DNA from: JAQVSH01 sp964451605
GTDB lineage: Bacteria > Bacteroidota > Bacteroidia > Bacteroidales > UBA4181
Length of the DNA: 7,859 nucleotides
Reading direction: 5' to 3'
Assembly: GCA_964451605.1 (NCBI GenBank)
Contig: CAYVJA010000089.1
Span: forward strand, 1 to 7,859
Shown: positions 1 through 6,090 of the stretch, piece by piece
How positions within the stretch are numbered: the stretch's first letter is position 1
Layout: every line of letters starts with the position of its first letter
Notes under the pieces: generated by a model
Told to the model about the DNA's origin: nothing
The model's input: the letters and a program-made list of their open reading frames with translations, nothing else
Databases searched by the model: none
Position numbers and translations under genes: made by a program

Positions 1-53
1 AGAGCAACAGCCTTCTAAGCTGTGGGTCTTGGGTTCGAATCCCAACCGGATCA
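1..53 (+). tRNA. tRNA-Arg (anticodon UCU), 5' part missing
   Basis: This is the 3' two thirds of a tRNA; the acceptor 5' strand and most of the D arm lie before the window. Bases 2-5 (gagc) are the end of the D stem. The anticodon stem pairs 7-11 with 19-23 around the seven-base loop 12-18, whose middle bases 14-16 read TCT, so it decodes AGA. The variable loop is 24-28. The T arm pairs 29-33 with 41-45 around TTCGAAT. The acceptor 3' strand is 46-52 and the discriminator base is A53. The next bases are CAG, so CCA is not encoded and must be added by the nucleotidyltransferase. The Arg identity rests on the anticodon alone, because the 5' half cannot be seen. Confidence 0.93.
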
Positions 54-60
54 CAGACTG

Positions 61-90
61 AACGATGCTCCGAAAGGAGCATCGTTTGTT
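61..90 (+). terminator. Hairpin terminator behind tRNA-Arg
   Basis: Bases 61-71 pair perfectly with 76-86 (11 bp) around a GAAA loop, and a T-rich stretch (tttgttgt) follows. It starts eight bases after the tRNA end, as expected for an intrinsic terminator. The T tract is interrupted, so termination strength is uncertain. The stem shares its outer three bases with the larger inverted repeat 52-63/173-184 and with the next hairpin (84-143), so only one of these pairings can hold those bases at a time. Confidence 0.5.
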
Positions 91-143
91 GTCAGGGGGG
101 TCAAGAGAAAATTCATTTTCCCTTGACCCCCCTGACAACAAAC
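84..143. repeat. Perfect 22-bp inverted repeat (long hairpin)
   Basis: Bases 84-105 are the exact reverse complement of 122-143, including a run of six G (95-100) against six C (127-132). The 16-base spacer holds a further 5-bp stem (107-111 with 116-120, loop TTCA), separated by an A/C mismatch (106/121). The whole segment can fold into one nearly unbroken 27-bp hairpin. That is much longer than a normal intrinsic terminator, and no T tract follows. It could be a double-stranded RNA structure, a DNA cruciform, or part of a small mobile element. I do not recognise it as a named repeat family. Confidence 0.75.
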
Positions 144-146
144 CAA

Positions 147-171
147 GAAGGGGGCCTTCACGGCCCCCTTC
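147..171. repeat. 10-bp GC-rich hairpin, third in the cluster
   Basis: Bases 147-156 pair perfectly with 162-171 around the loop TTCAC (157-161). There is no following T run, so it is a poor terminator on the + strand. Its 3' part (153-171) recurs exactly at 233-251, so the left arm 147-156 could also pair with the distant copy at 242-251. Confidence 0.65.
153..171 (+). repeat. 19-bp direct repeat, copy 1
   Basis: This copy is identical to 233-251 and forms the inner right arm, the loop, and two bases of the left arm of the hairpin at 147-171. The two copies are 80 bp apart, which suggests local duplication or recombination between hairpin units. Confidence 0.7.
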
Positions 172-193
172 AGTTCAGTCTGTGTAGCCCCCC

Positions 194-234
194 CCTCAGG
201 GATCACTGCGGGCGGGGCCGCAGTAATCCCGAGG
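194..234. repeat. Fourth hairpin, 16 pairs with one bulge and one mismatch
   Basis: Bases 194-197 pair with 231-234, 199-203 with 226-230, and 205-211 with 218-224, leaving A198 bulged, C204 against A225, and the loop GCGGGG (212-217). A run of eight C (188-195) leads into it. It lies just outside the 52-184 unit. No T tract follows, so there is no clear terminator reading on the + strand. Confidence 0.55.
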
Positions 235-251
235 CCTTCACGGCCCCCTTC
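233..251 (+). repeat. 19-bp direct repeat, copy 2
   Basis: This is an exact copy of 153-171, but the bases that would complete the left arm of the hairpin are absent here, so only GGCC/GGCC (233-236 with 242-245) can pair locally. It looks like a truncated hairpin unit and marks the right edge of the repeat cluster. Confidence 0.7.
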
Positions 252-526
252 CTTAAATAATTCCAGAAATACAATCAAAACGACATTTTTTGCTATTAGT
301 ATTGATTTTTTTGTAAAAGTTTAATAAACTTGTGTGCGAAAATTACCATGCCCGGTTATTTGCTTAACTGTTATTAAACAGGCTTCCACCAAAGTGTTCG
401 AATGATTCCCGATTGCAATTCTGCAAACCCGTGAATCAACCGAATGCAGCGTTCTTCCATCGCAACCCGTAACCTGGGGCGCTACCGTTTTTGTGTTGGT
501 GATTTTCTGTGTCTTAATTGTTACCA
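252..526. other. AT-rich intergenic stretch without a gene
   Basis: Between the repeat cluster and the first coding region I see no supported gene on either strand. The left part (about 254-345) is AT-rich and contains one weak Bacteroidota-type promoter match. The rest (345-526) has ordinary composition and no clear hairpin or repeat. If the promoter is real, the transcript has a leader of roughly 190 bases. Confidence 0.6.
302..332 (+). promoter_or_regulatory. Candidate Bacteroidota promoter for the 114-aa protein / kinase operon
   Basis: TTG at 302-304 (-33-like) and TAAACTTG at 325-332 (one mismatch to the TAnnTTTG -7 element) are 20 bases apart, close to the spacing known for Bacteroidota sigma-ABfr promoters. 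The region is AT-rich, so chance matches are likely, and the start codon is about 195 bases downstream. Confidence 0.27.
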
Positions 527-871
527 ATGGAGAATAATCTAAGAAGGTACTCCGTGCAATTGAGTTTTGAGGAGGTTCGACTTCCTCCTTTCGACGATAT
601 CTTGATTCTCGGAAAGAAGTGTCCACAGGGTAAGTATGGTGTGTTTCGGTCGTGCGATTTGTTGATTCCCAACGAATTTGACGCATTGGAGGTGGATGAT
701 CCCAATATTGAGACGGTTTTTATTAACAAGCGGGTTCTCAAAAAGATGGACCCGGAGAAGGTGCTTTCTATCCTTCGGGAGAAGGTCTTTTCGTCCGTTT
801 CGGAGTGGGAGATTATCAAGGTCGATTTTAAATTGCGGGTGTACTACGACCCCATTGAAGTGGAATTTTGA
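527..871 (+). CDS. Uncharacterised 114-aa protein coupled to a CBS-histidine kinase
   Basis: I do not recognise this protein. It is small, charged and soluble, with no signal peptide or membrane segment. It has alternating strand-like segments (RRYSVQLSFEEVRLP, VFINKRVL, EIIKVDFKLRVYY) and one helix-like segment (DPEKVLSILREKVF), consistent with a compact alpha/beta fold. The ATG at 527 is preferred to an in-frame TTG at 518, which adds only three residues; neither has a clear Shine-Dalgarno. The stop TGA (869-871) shares its A with the ATG of the histidine kinase, so the two are probably translationally coupled and the product may act with the kinase, for example as a partner or input protein. 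That role is inferred from position only. The open frame runs cleanly into the kinase start, which supports it being real. Confidence 0.8.
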   Translation: MENNLRRYSVQLSFEEVRLPPFDDILILGKKCPQGKYGVFRSCDLLIPNEFDALEVDDPNIETVFINKRVLKKMDPEKVLSILREKVFSSVSEWEIIKVDFKLRVYYDPIEVEF

Positions 872-1935
872 TGGAAGCAAGACAATTTCTCTCGGGAAAC
901 TATCCCTGTGCCGATCCTTATCAGGGATTGCGCTCGGTTGAGGAGGCATTTCAGGAAAACGGCTACGTAGTGGTGATGGAGAGCAATCGGTTTCTGGGTG
1001 TTTTAACCCCTGCCGATGTAATCAAACATCCCCACCGACTCGTTATCGACTGCATTACCGAAAAGGAGTGGGTACGTGACGATGATGCCCTGTCGGTTGT
1101 ATTCGAAAAACTGGGACGAAGTCACTCCCCGGCCTTGCCGGTCTGTAAAGAGGGCCAATTTGTCGGAATTATCGAACAAGGCGAGTTGATTGGAAAACTT
1201 AAAGAGGAGCTGGACCGCTTATACAAGGCATTGAACCGATCGCAAAACCTTCGCACATCGTTTCTGAATAACCTCTCTCACGAGATTCGTACCCCTCTGA
1301 ACACCTTTCTGGGCTTTTTGGAATTGGTTTCGAGAGTCTCCGAATCGAAGGGTTCGCACCCTAAAGATTCGAAGGAGGCCATTATCAGGAAAAGTGCCGA
1401 CCGTTTTCTTTTTCTTATGAACGACTTGATTGACTTATCGTTAATCTGTTCGGGCGAAAACGTCAAAGTAGAGAACCGTATTCTCCCGGTAGAGCCTCTG
1501 TTTGTCAAGTTATTGGCTTCATTCGAACCCTCTTTGTCAAAACCGGCATCAGGAAAGAGAGTGAATTATCAAATTCCCGACAATACATTGACTTTAGAAA
1601 CCGATTCGGAGAAACTGGAGCGTATTCTTTATCATTTGATTGATAATGCCGTAAAGTTTTCGGAAGAGGGCGAGGTGCTGTTTGGATGCGTCCCGGAAGA
1701 GGATAGTGTTACCTTCTTTGTGACCAACCAAGGCTCCCTTCCCGCCGATTGCCAGGCGCTTTTCGAGGCCTTTTACAGAGAAAATTCCCTTCCCGAAACA
1801 GGGGGGCTGGGCATAGGGCTCACCCTTGTAAAGGCATTCACAGAGTTGTTAAGCGGAAAGGTTGCCGTCTCGTGCAAGGATAACCAAACCACTTTCAGTA
1901 TCACCCTCCCCAAAACACCTTCTCCCATCGCCTGA
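871..1935 (+). CDS. Soluble sensor histidine kinase with N-terminal CBS-like pair
   Basis: A 354-aa protein with no transmembrane segment, so probably a cytoplasmic sensor. Residues about 1-108 look like a tandem CBS (Bateman) module: FLGVLTPADVI near 41-51 and PALPVCKEGQFVGII near 87-101 are typical CBS strand-helix endings. CBS pairs often bind adenine nucleotides. A helical linker (about 106-130) leads to the HisKA dimerisation domain with the H-box SHEIRTPLN, phospho-acceptor His137. The ATPase domain has the N-box around Asn259 (HLIDNAVKFS), the F-box LFEAFYRE (297-304) and the G2 box GGLGIGL (311-317). The G1 box is degenerate (VTNQGSLP, Asn286 where Asp is usual). The start is the ATG overlapping the upstream stop (TGATG). 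No response regulator is encoded next to it, so its partner is elsewhere or it is an orphan kinase. The membrane protein gene follows after 19 bases. Kinase assignment is firm; the CBS call is by eye. Confidence 0.9.
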   Translation: MEARQFLSGNYPCADPYQGLRSVEEAFQENGYVVVMESNRFLGVLTPADVIKHPHRLVIDCITEKEWVRDDDALSVVFEKLGRSHSPALPVCKEGQFVGIIEQGELIGKLKEELDRLYKALNRSQNLRTSFLNNLSHEIRTPLNTFLGFLELVSRVSESKGSHPKDSKEAIIRKSADRFLFLMNDLIDLSLICSGENVKVENRILPVEPLFVKLLASFEPSLSKPASGKRVNYQIPDNTLTLETDSEKLERILYHLIDNAVKFSEEGEVLFGCVPEEDSVTFFVTNQGSLPADCQALFEAFYRENSLPETGGLGIGLTLVKAFTELLSGKVAVSCKDNQTTFSITLPKTPSPIA

Positions 1936-1954
1936 TCATCGCACTATAATCACA

Positions 1955-2554
1955 ATGAAAAAAGATCTGCTTTTCTTTTCACTCCTCTTCGGCGCCGCCT
2001 TCCCCCTCTTGCTGGGGTTGATTTCTCTTGCCGTCTGGTTCTATGCAGACGGTGCCGAATTCCATGCACTCTATTATCTTGCTGCGGGCTTTTCTGCGGG
2101 TCTGATGGTGGATCTGCTCTGCCTGAAAAAGTGGGTTCGCAACCGCTATACATTGCCCCTCTCCTTTATGGTGCTCCTGTTCGGGATATACAACCTCATG
2201 TTCTACGGCTTTTTTATGGGGTTTCCGGTATTCAATGTTTTCTGGGGTTTTGTGGCGGGATGGTATATTGCCAAACGAATCGATTTTCAGCAAATAGACG
2301 GGAAAGCTGCCCAACAACTGCTCAACAGAACAACTGCCTTTACTCTCCTGACCATGGGGCTTATCTGCATCGCCTCGGGATATCTGGCCTTATCGGGACC
2401 TACCGTGGCAGGCGAAGTAAGCAGCATGCTGGGTCTGGCTTCCGAGATGAGCCGTACCGCACTCGTTTTGCTGGTTGTTGTGGGTGGTTTCGGTTTGTTG
2501 GTACTTCAGGCCGTACTTACCCGTATTCCATATCTCAAGCGTGCAGCTTGCTAA
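1955..2554 (+). CDS. Six-helix integral membrane protein, function unknown
   Basis: A 199-aa hydrophobic protein starting at ATG 1955 (MKKDLLFFSLLFG), 19 bases after the kinase stop and probably in the same transcript. About six membrane segments can be read: roughly residues 7-29, 38-57, 67-85, 88-106, 127-146 and 167-188, with short charged links such as KKWVRNR after the second and a longer polar loop (KRIDFQQIDGKAAQQLLNR) between the fourth and fifth. Both ends appear to face the cytoplasm by the positive-inside rule (KK at the start; RIPYLKR at the end). I do not recognise a named family or catalytic motif. It could be a small transporter-like or accessory protein; no function is assigned. 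The open frame continues upstream to 1862 inside the kinase gene, but that extension has no supporting start context. Confidence 0.85.
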   Translation: MKKDLLFFSLLFGAAFPLLLGLISLAVWFYADGAEFHALYYLAAGFSAGLMVDLLCLKKWVRNRYTLPLSFMVLLFGIYNLMFYGFFMGFPVFNVFWGFVAGWYIAKRIDFQQIDGKAAQQLLNRTTAFTLLTMGLICIASGYLALSGPTVAGEVSSMLGLASEMSRTALVLLVVVGGFGLLVLQAVLTRIPYLKRAAC

Positions 2555-2578
2555 TCCTCCACTTTTTCCCTATATTTA
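2548..2578 (+). promoter_or_regulatory. Candidate promoter of the nan operon
   Basis: TTG at 2548-2550 and TATATTTA at 2571-2578 (seven of eight to TAnnTTTG, the final G replaced by A) are 20 bases apart, the spacing expected for Bacteroidota housekeeping promoters. The nanE start is about 60 bases downstream. The -33 part overlaps the end of the membrane protein gene. No terminator separates the two operons, so read-through from upstream is also possible. Confidence 0.4.
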
Positions 2579-2599
2579 GTAACTCTATTCGCTGATTTT

Positions 2600-2615
2600 A
2601 CGCCTGAACAGGTGT
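2600..2615. promoter_or_regulatory. Imperfect palindrome upstream of nanE, possible operator
   Basis: The 16-base sequence has the form AC-G-CCTG-AA-CAGG-T-GT: the two halves match except at one G/T-type position per arm and the central AA. It sits about 22 bases after the predicted -7 element and 25 before the nanE ATG, where a repressor could block transcription. Known nan operons often have dedicated regulators, but I recognise no specific NanR site here. A second short palindrome (AGTCTGACT, 2617-2625) lies beside it. Confidence 0.25.
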
Positions 2616-2639
2616 GAGTCTGACTAATCTCATAGGGCT

Positions 2640-3817
2640 ATGTATACTTTTAATGCACTTGCCTCCCAATATCGGGCAGAGCTTCTCGACAATGTGGTGC
2701 CGTTTTGGCTGAACCGTTCGCAGGACAGGGAGTACGGTGGCTATTTCACCTGTCTTGACCGTAAGGGTAACGTATTCGATACCGATAAGTTTATCTGGTT
2801 GCAGGCCAGAGAGGTGTGGCTTTTTTCCATGCTGTACAACAAGGTGGAGAAGAGGCGGGAGTGGCTCGATTGTGCGGTGCAGGGGGCCGAATTTCTGAAA
2901 AAGTCCTTTGCTGGCGCCAAATGAACCTCCCGCCAGCNNNNNNNNNNGAGGGAGAGCCGCTGGTTGAACCCTACAACATCTTCTCCTACACCTTCGCGAC
3001 AATGGCATTCGGGCAGTTAAGCCTTGCCACGGGGAAAAGTGAGTATGCCGATATCGCAAAACAAACCTTCGACATCATCCTCTCCAAACAAGAGAATCCC
3101 AAAGGGCGTTGGAATAAACTCTACCCGGGTACGCGTCCTCTGAAAGGGTTTTCGCTGCCCATGATTCTCTGCAACCTCTCTATGGAGATTGCCCATCTGC
3201 TGGAGAACAACTTTTTAGAAGAGACCATGCACAATTGTGCCACCGAGGTAATGGAGCAGTTCCGGCATCCCGACCTGGGAGGGCTCATTGTCGAGCATCT
3301 CACCCCCGACGGGAAACTCTCCGACTCCTTCGAAGGGCGACTGATCAATCCGGGACACGGCATTGAGGCCATGTGGTTTATTATGGATCTCGGTTTGCGC
3401 CTTAACAGGCCAAAACTCATAGAACAGGCGGTAGAAACCACCCTGAAAATAGTAGAATACGGCTGGGACAAGGAGTATGGCGGTATTTACTACTTCATGG
3501 ACCGAAAGGGATATCCTCCGCAACAGCTGGAGTGGGATCAAAAACTTTGGTGGGTACACGTCGAATCACTGATCTCTCTTCTAAAGGGGTATCAACTGAC
3601 CGGCTCGGCTGCATCTCTGGAATGGTTCGAAAAGGTGCACGACTACACCTGGAGCCACTATAAAGATCCCGATTACCCCGAATGGTGGGGCTATCTGAAT
3701 CGGAGGGGCGAAGTGCTTCTGGATCTGAAGGGGGGGAAATGGAAAGGGTGCTTCCATGTGCCGCGTGCCCTCTACCAGTGCTGGCAACTCCTGGAAAATC
3801 TAAATCAGGCCTTATAA
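2640..3817 (+). CDS. nanE: N-acylglucosamine 2-epimerase (AGE/RenBP family), ManNAc to GlcNAc; broken at an assembly gap
   Basis: Cytoplasmic epimerase that converts ManNAc to GlcNAc after NanA cleavage. Bacteroidota use this AGE-type enzyme as NanE rather than the ManNAc-6-P epimerase of enterobacteria. The span of about 392 codons fits the family's usual 390-400. The N-terminal part (2640-2921) has YGGYFTCLDRKG and QAREVWLFSMLYN, containing the family's conserved substrate-site Arg. The part after the gap (2948-3817) has EPYNIFSYTFATMAFG, NPGHGIEAMW (His codon 3356-3358), LWWVHVES, and CFHVPRALYQCW (His codon 3755-3757). The two His correspond to the essential pair known in AGE enzymes. The two parts are in different frames: a TGA at 2922-2924 stops the first, 13 bases before a 10-N gap of nominal length. 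I read this as an assembly fault, not a true pseudogene, because motifs on both sides are intact and downstream genes are coupled closely. The ATG at 2640 has a weak AGGG before it. Confidence 0.9.
2938..2947. other. Assembly gap (10 N) inside nanE
   Basis: Ten N, probably a nominal gap size. The reading frame does not continue across it. A 7-bp inverted repeat, GCTGGCG at 2910-2916 and CGCCAGC at 2931-2937, abuts the left edge, which may reflect a hairpin that broke the assembly or a mis-joined contig end. Confidence 0.95.
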
Positions 3818-3840
3818 CCCATAGATTATCTGTATCAGAG

Positions 3841-5952
3841 ATGGTTAGAACCTTTACAGCCTTAATGGGTACAATTGTGCTCCTTTTATTTCCCGTTTTG
3901 CTTTTTGCAGAACCGATAAAGGTGGCCTGTGTGGGTAATTCCGTAACCTATGGCTATGGGCTTTCCGACAGGGGTATGGCCTATCCTGCACAGTTGCAGA
4001 AACTGTTGGGCGATGGCTTTCGTGTGGAGAACTTTGGACACAGTGGTGCTACGCTGCTGAAGAAGGGGCATAACCCCTATTGGAAGCTGCAGGCATTTGC
4101 GCAGGCACTCGCCTTCGAACCTGATATTGTGATAATCCACCTGGGGCTGAACGATACCGATCCGCGCAACTGGCCCAGGTTTCGCGACCAGTTCACCGCC
4201 GATTACCTCGAACTGATCCGCACCTTCCAAAAGGTGAAACCGGGTACGCGGGTTTGGATCTGTAAAATGACCCCCATCTTCAGCTGGCATCCCCGCTTTG
4301 CATCGAGTACCCGGGAGTGGTACAATCAACTGCAGACTGAAATTGAACGGGTGGCAGAGATAGCCGGTGTGCCCCTGATAGACCTGAACACCCCACTCTA
4401 CAACCGCCCGGATCTCTTTCCCGATGCCCTCCATCCCATGGCCGAAGGGGCCGGCCTGATTGCCAAAACTGTATACTGTTCCGTTACAGGCGATTATGGT
4501 GGATTACAACTGCCGGAGATCTTCACCGATCATATGGTAGTGCAGCGTCACACGCCTGTGAAGTTTTGGGGAACCGCCAACGCTTCGACAGAAGTAACCG
4601 TCCGTTTTGCAGACCATACCGCCACAACGCAATCGGATCGGAATGGAAGATGGAGAGTGGGATTCCCGCCTATGAAAGCGGGCGGGCCCTATACAGCCAC
4701 CATAACGAATGGCGATAGCACGCTCCGACTCACCGATATTCTGGTGGGAGAGGTGTGGATCTGTTCGGGCCAGTCGAACATGGCCTTTCGGCTGCAGGAT
4801 GCTGCCACTGCCAAAGAGGATATCGCCGGCGCCGCCAATCCTCAGCTTCGTTTCTTCGACCAGAAGGAGATTGCCGCCACGGCAGCTGTGGCCTGGGACG
4901 AGAATGTGCTGGCACGGGTGAATCGGCTCGACTATTATCAGCCTGCATCATGGGTATTGTCCGACAGCCTGACGGCAAGAGAGTTCTCGGCCATTGGCTA
5001 CCATTTCGGGAGGGTGCTTCAGGCAGAGCTGGACGTTCCGGTAGGGCTGATACACAATGCCATCGGAGGATCCCCCACTGAGGCCTGGATTGACCGAAAA
5101 ACCATGGAAAACCACCCTGCGATGGTACATTTCTTTACCAACTGGAAAAACAACGATTTCATAGACGGATGGGTGCGTGAAAGAGGGATGCAGAATATTT
5201 CCCGTGCGGCAGCCAATTCGTTTCAGCAACATCCCTATCAGCCCTCCTACCTTTTTGAGGCGGCCATGGCCCCGATTGCGGGCTATCCTCTTGCCGGGGC
5301 CATCTGGTACCAGGGTGAGTCGAATGCCAACAATGTGGAGCTGCATGAGTTACTGCTCCCCGCCATGGTGGAGAGTTGGCGCAACGCCTGGCAATGCGTT
5401 TTCCCCTTCTATTATGTTCAACTCTCTAGTATGGAGACCGGGCGTGAGTCGTGGGGCCACTTCCGCGACAGCCAGCGCAGGCTGACAGAGCGAATACCCC
5501 GTTCCGGCATGGCTGTTTCGTCCGACCTGGGAAACCGAACCGATGTTCATCCCAAAAGGAAGAGAGAGGTGGGCGAACGGCTGGCGCGCCTGGCACTTGC
5601 CGACACCTATGGCAAGAAGATCCGGAAAAGCGGGCCGCTTTTCGATGAGGTTCGTTTTGAGGGGAAAAGAGCCTTGGTGCGTTTCGTCGAAACCGGGCAG
5701 CTGCGCACCTCCGACCATGGGCCGGTGAAGGATGTGGAACTGGCAGGCGCCGACAAGATATTCTATCCGGCAAGTGCAGTAATCAGGGGCAGACAGCTGG
5801 AGATCACTTGCGAAAAGGTGGCCGAACCGGCCTTTGCGCGTTACGGCTGGAGTTCGTACCCCGAAGGCAATCTGGTGAACGAGGAGGGCCTGCCTGCCTC
5901 TACCTTCTCTTCGGAATATCAGGATGCAAAATTACCTCGCGGAAGAAGATGA
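3841..5952 (+). CDS. nanS: Secreted two-domain sialate O-acetylesterase (SGNH + SASA)
   Basis: A 703-aa esterase predicted to remove O-acetyl groups from sialic acids in the periplasm so that they can be released, imported and cleaved. The ATG at 3841 gives a clean signal peptide (MVRTF, then a hydrophobic stretch to about residue 22, cleavage after LFA-23); the open frame runs back to 3682 inside nanE, but starting there would bury the signal. The N-terminal domain (about 25-215) is an SGNH hydrolase: GNSVTYG with Ser34, the FGHSG glycine block (66-70), GLND (102-105) with Asn104, and DALHP with Asp195/His198. The C-terminal domain (about 220-690) is the sialate 9-O-acetylesterase type: SGQSNM with Ser312, IGGSPTEAWI (408-417), WYQGESN (489-495) and DVHP with Asp568/His570. 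Both catalytic sets look complete. T. forsythia NanS is also described as a two-domain esterase of this kind. The gene starts 23 bases after nanE and its stop overlaps the next start (ATGA). Symbol by analogy. Confidence 0.9.
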   Translation: MVRTFTALMGTIVLLLFPVLLFAEPIKVACVGNSVTYGYGLSDRGMAYPAQLQKLLGDGFRVENFGHSGATLLKKGHNPYWKLQAFAQALAFEPDIVIIHLGLNDTDPRNWPRFRDQFTADYLELIRTFQKVKPGTRVWICKMTPIFSWHPRFASSTREWYNQLQTEIERVAEIAGVPLIDLNTPLYNRPDLFPDALHPMAEGAGLIAKTVYCSVTGDYGGLQLPEIFTDHMVVQRHTPVKFWGTANASTEVTVRFADHTATTQSDRNGRWRVGFPPMKAGGPYTATITNGDSTLRLTDILVGEVWICSGQSNMAFRLQDAATAKEDIAGAANPQLRFFDQKEIAATAAVAWDENVLARVNRLDYYQPASWVLSDSLTAREFSAIGYHFGRVLQAELDVPVGLIHNAIGGSPTEAWIDRKTMENHPAMVHFFTNWKNNDFIDGWVRERGMQNISRAAANSFQQHPYQPSYLFEAAMAPIAGYPLAGAIWYQGESNANNVELHELLLPAMVESWRNAWQCVFPFYYVQLSSMETGRESWGHFRDSQRRLTERIPRSGMAVSSDLGNRTDVHPKRKREVGERLARLALADTYGKKIRKSGPLFDEVRFEGKRALVRFVETGQLRTSDHGPVKDVELAGADKIFYPASAVIRGRQLEITCEKVAEPAFARYGWSSYPEGNLVNEEGLPASTFSSEYQDAKLPRGRR

Positions 5953-6090
5953 AAACCTTTACCTACTTACTGCTGAGCGCATGTTTGCTCCTCTTCTGCA
6001 GTGCGCGGGAGAAGAGCTGGCCGTTCAATTTTGTTTTTGTTACCCCCGACGGAAAAGAGCGTGCAGAGGGGCTGATTTACAGAGGTCATC
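5949..6090 (+). CDS. Start of a secreted protein, cut off by the 97-N gap
   Basis: The ATG at 5949 overlaps the nanS stop as ATGA, a classic translationally coupled arrangement. The 47 visible codons begin with MKTF, then a hydrophobic core (YLLLSACLLLFCSA) ending in a plausible signal peptidase I site, followed by a polar mature start (REKSWPFNF, then TPDGKERAEGLIYRG). An LSAC match to a lipobox lies inside the hydrophobic core and is followed by more hydrophobic residues, so a lipoprotein is less likely. I do not recognise the mature part. In this context a periplasmic sialic-acid or glycan enzyme is possible, but that is only inference. The next gene's missing N-terminus would by itself need most of the 97 N, so the gap is probably larger than drawn, or the contig end here is misplaced. 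Confidence 0.6.

Larger units (their letters stand above)
52..184. repeat. 12-bp inverted repeat enclosing three hairpins
   Basis: Bases 52-63 are the exact reverse complement of 173-184. Between them lie three separate hairpins (64-83, 84-143, 147-171), so the unit of about 133 bp can fold as a closed stem with three arms. The left arm starts on the last paired base of the tRNA-Arg gene. No target-site duplication is evident: the six bases before 52 and those after 184 differ. The layout resembles a small non-coding element with terminal inverted repeats, or a structured transcript. That is inference; only the pairing is seen. Confidence 0.6.

Noticed and set aside
52..251. CRISPR array or att site of an integrated element after the tRNA
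   Set aside because: The repeats are inverted arms, not regularly spaced direct repeats with unique spacers. No integrase is present, and I found no second copy of the tRNA 3' end in the window.
51..278. 75-codon open frame on the minus strand across the hairpin cluster
   Set aside because: It is made entirely of inverted-repeat sequence and the terminator, with no family resemblance. Open frames through GC-rich repeats are expected by chance.
518..526. TTG at 518 as start of the 114-aa protein
   Set aside because: The ATG at 527 in the same frame is the normal choice, and the extension adds only three residues with no better ribosome-binding context.
527..871. Dihydroneopterin-aldolase (FolB)-like or other tunnelling-fold enzyme for the 114-aa protein
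   Set aside because: The C-terminal helix-strand pattern is only vaguely similar, and no catalytic residues could be matched. Too weak to assign.
321..949. Minus-strand open frames opposite the 114-aa protein and kinase start
   Set aside because: They lie opposite coding frames that have recognisable domains or coupled starts, and their translations have no recognisable features.
2640..2924. A separate small gene of 94 codons before a second epimerase gene
   Set aside because: The peptide is plainly the AGE N-terminus, and the remainder follows directly after the N run. Together they give one normal-length enzyme.
3682..3840. Extended N-terminus of nanS inside nanE
   Set aside because: The frame is open there only as a shadow of nanE. 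The signal peptide begins at ATG 3841.
3886..5773. Long minus-strand open frames opposite nanS (for example 3886-4434 and 4948-5346)
   Set aside because: They are shadows of a gene with two full sets of catalytic motifs on the + strand, and they show no family features of their own.
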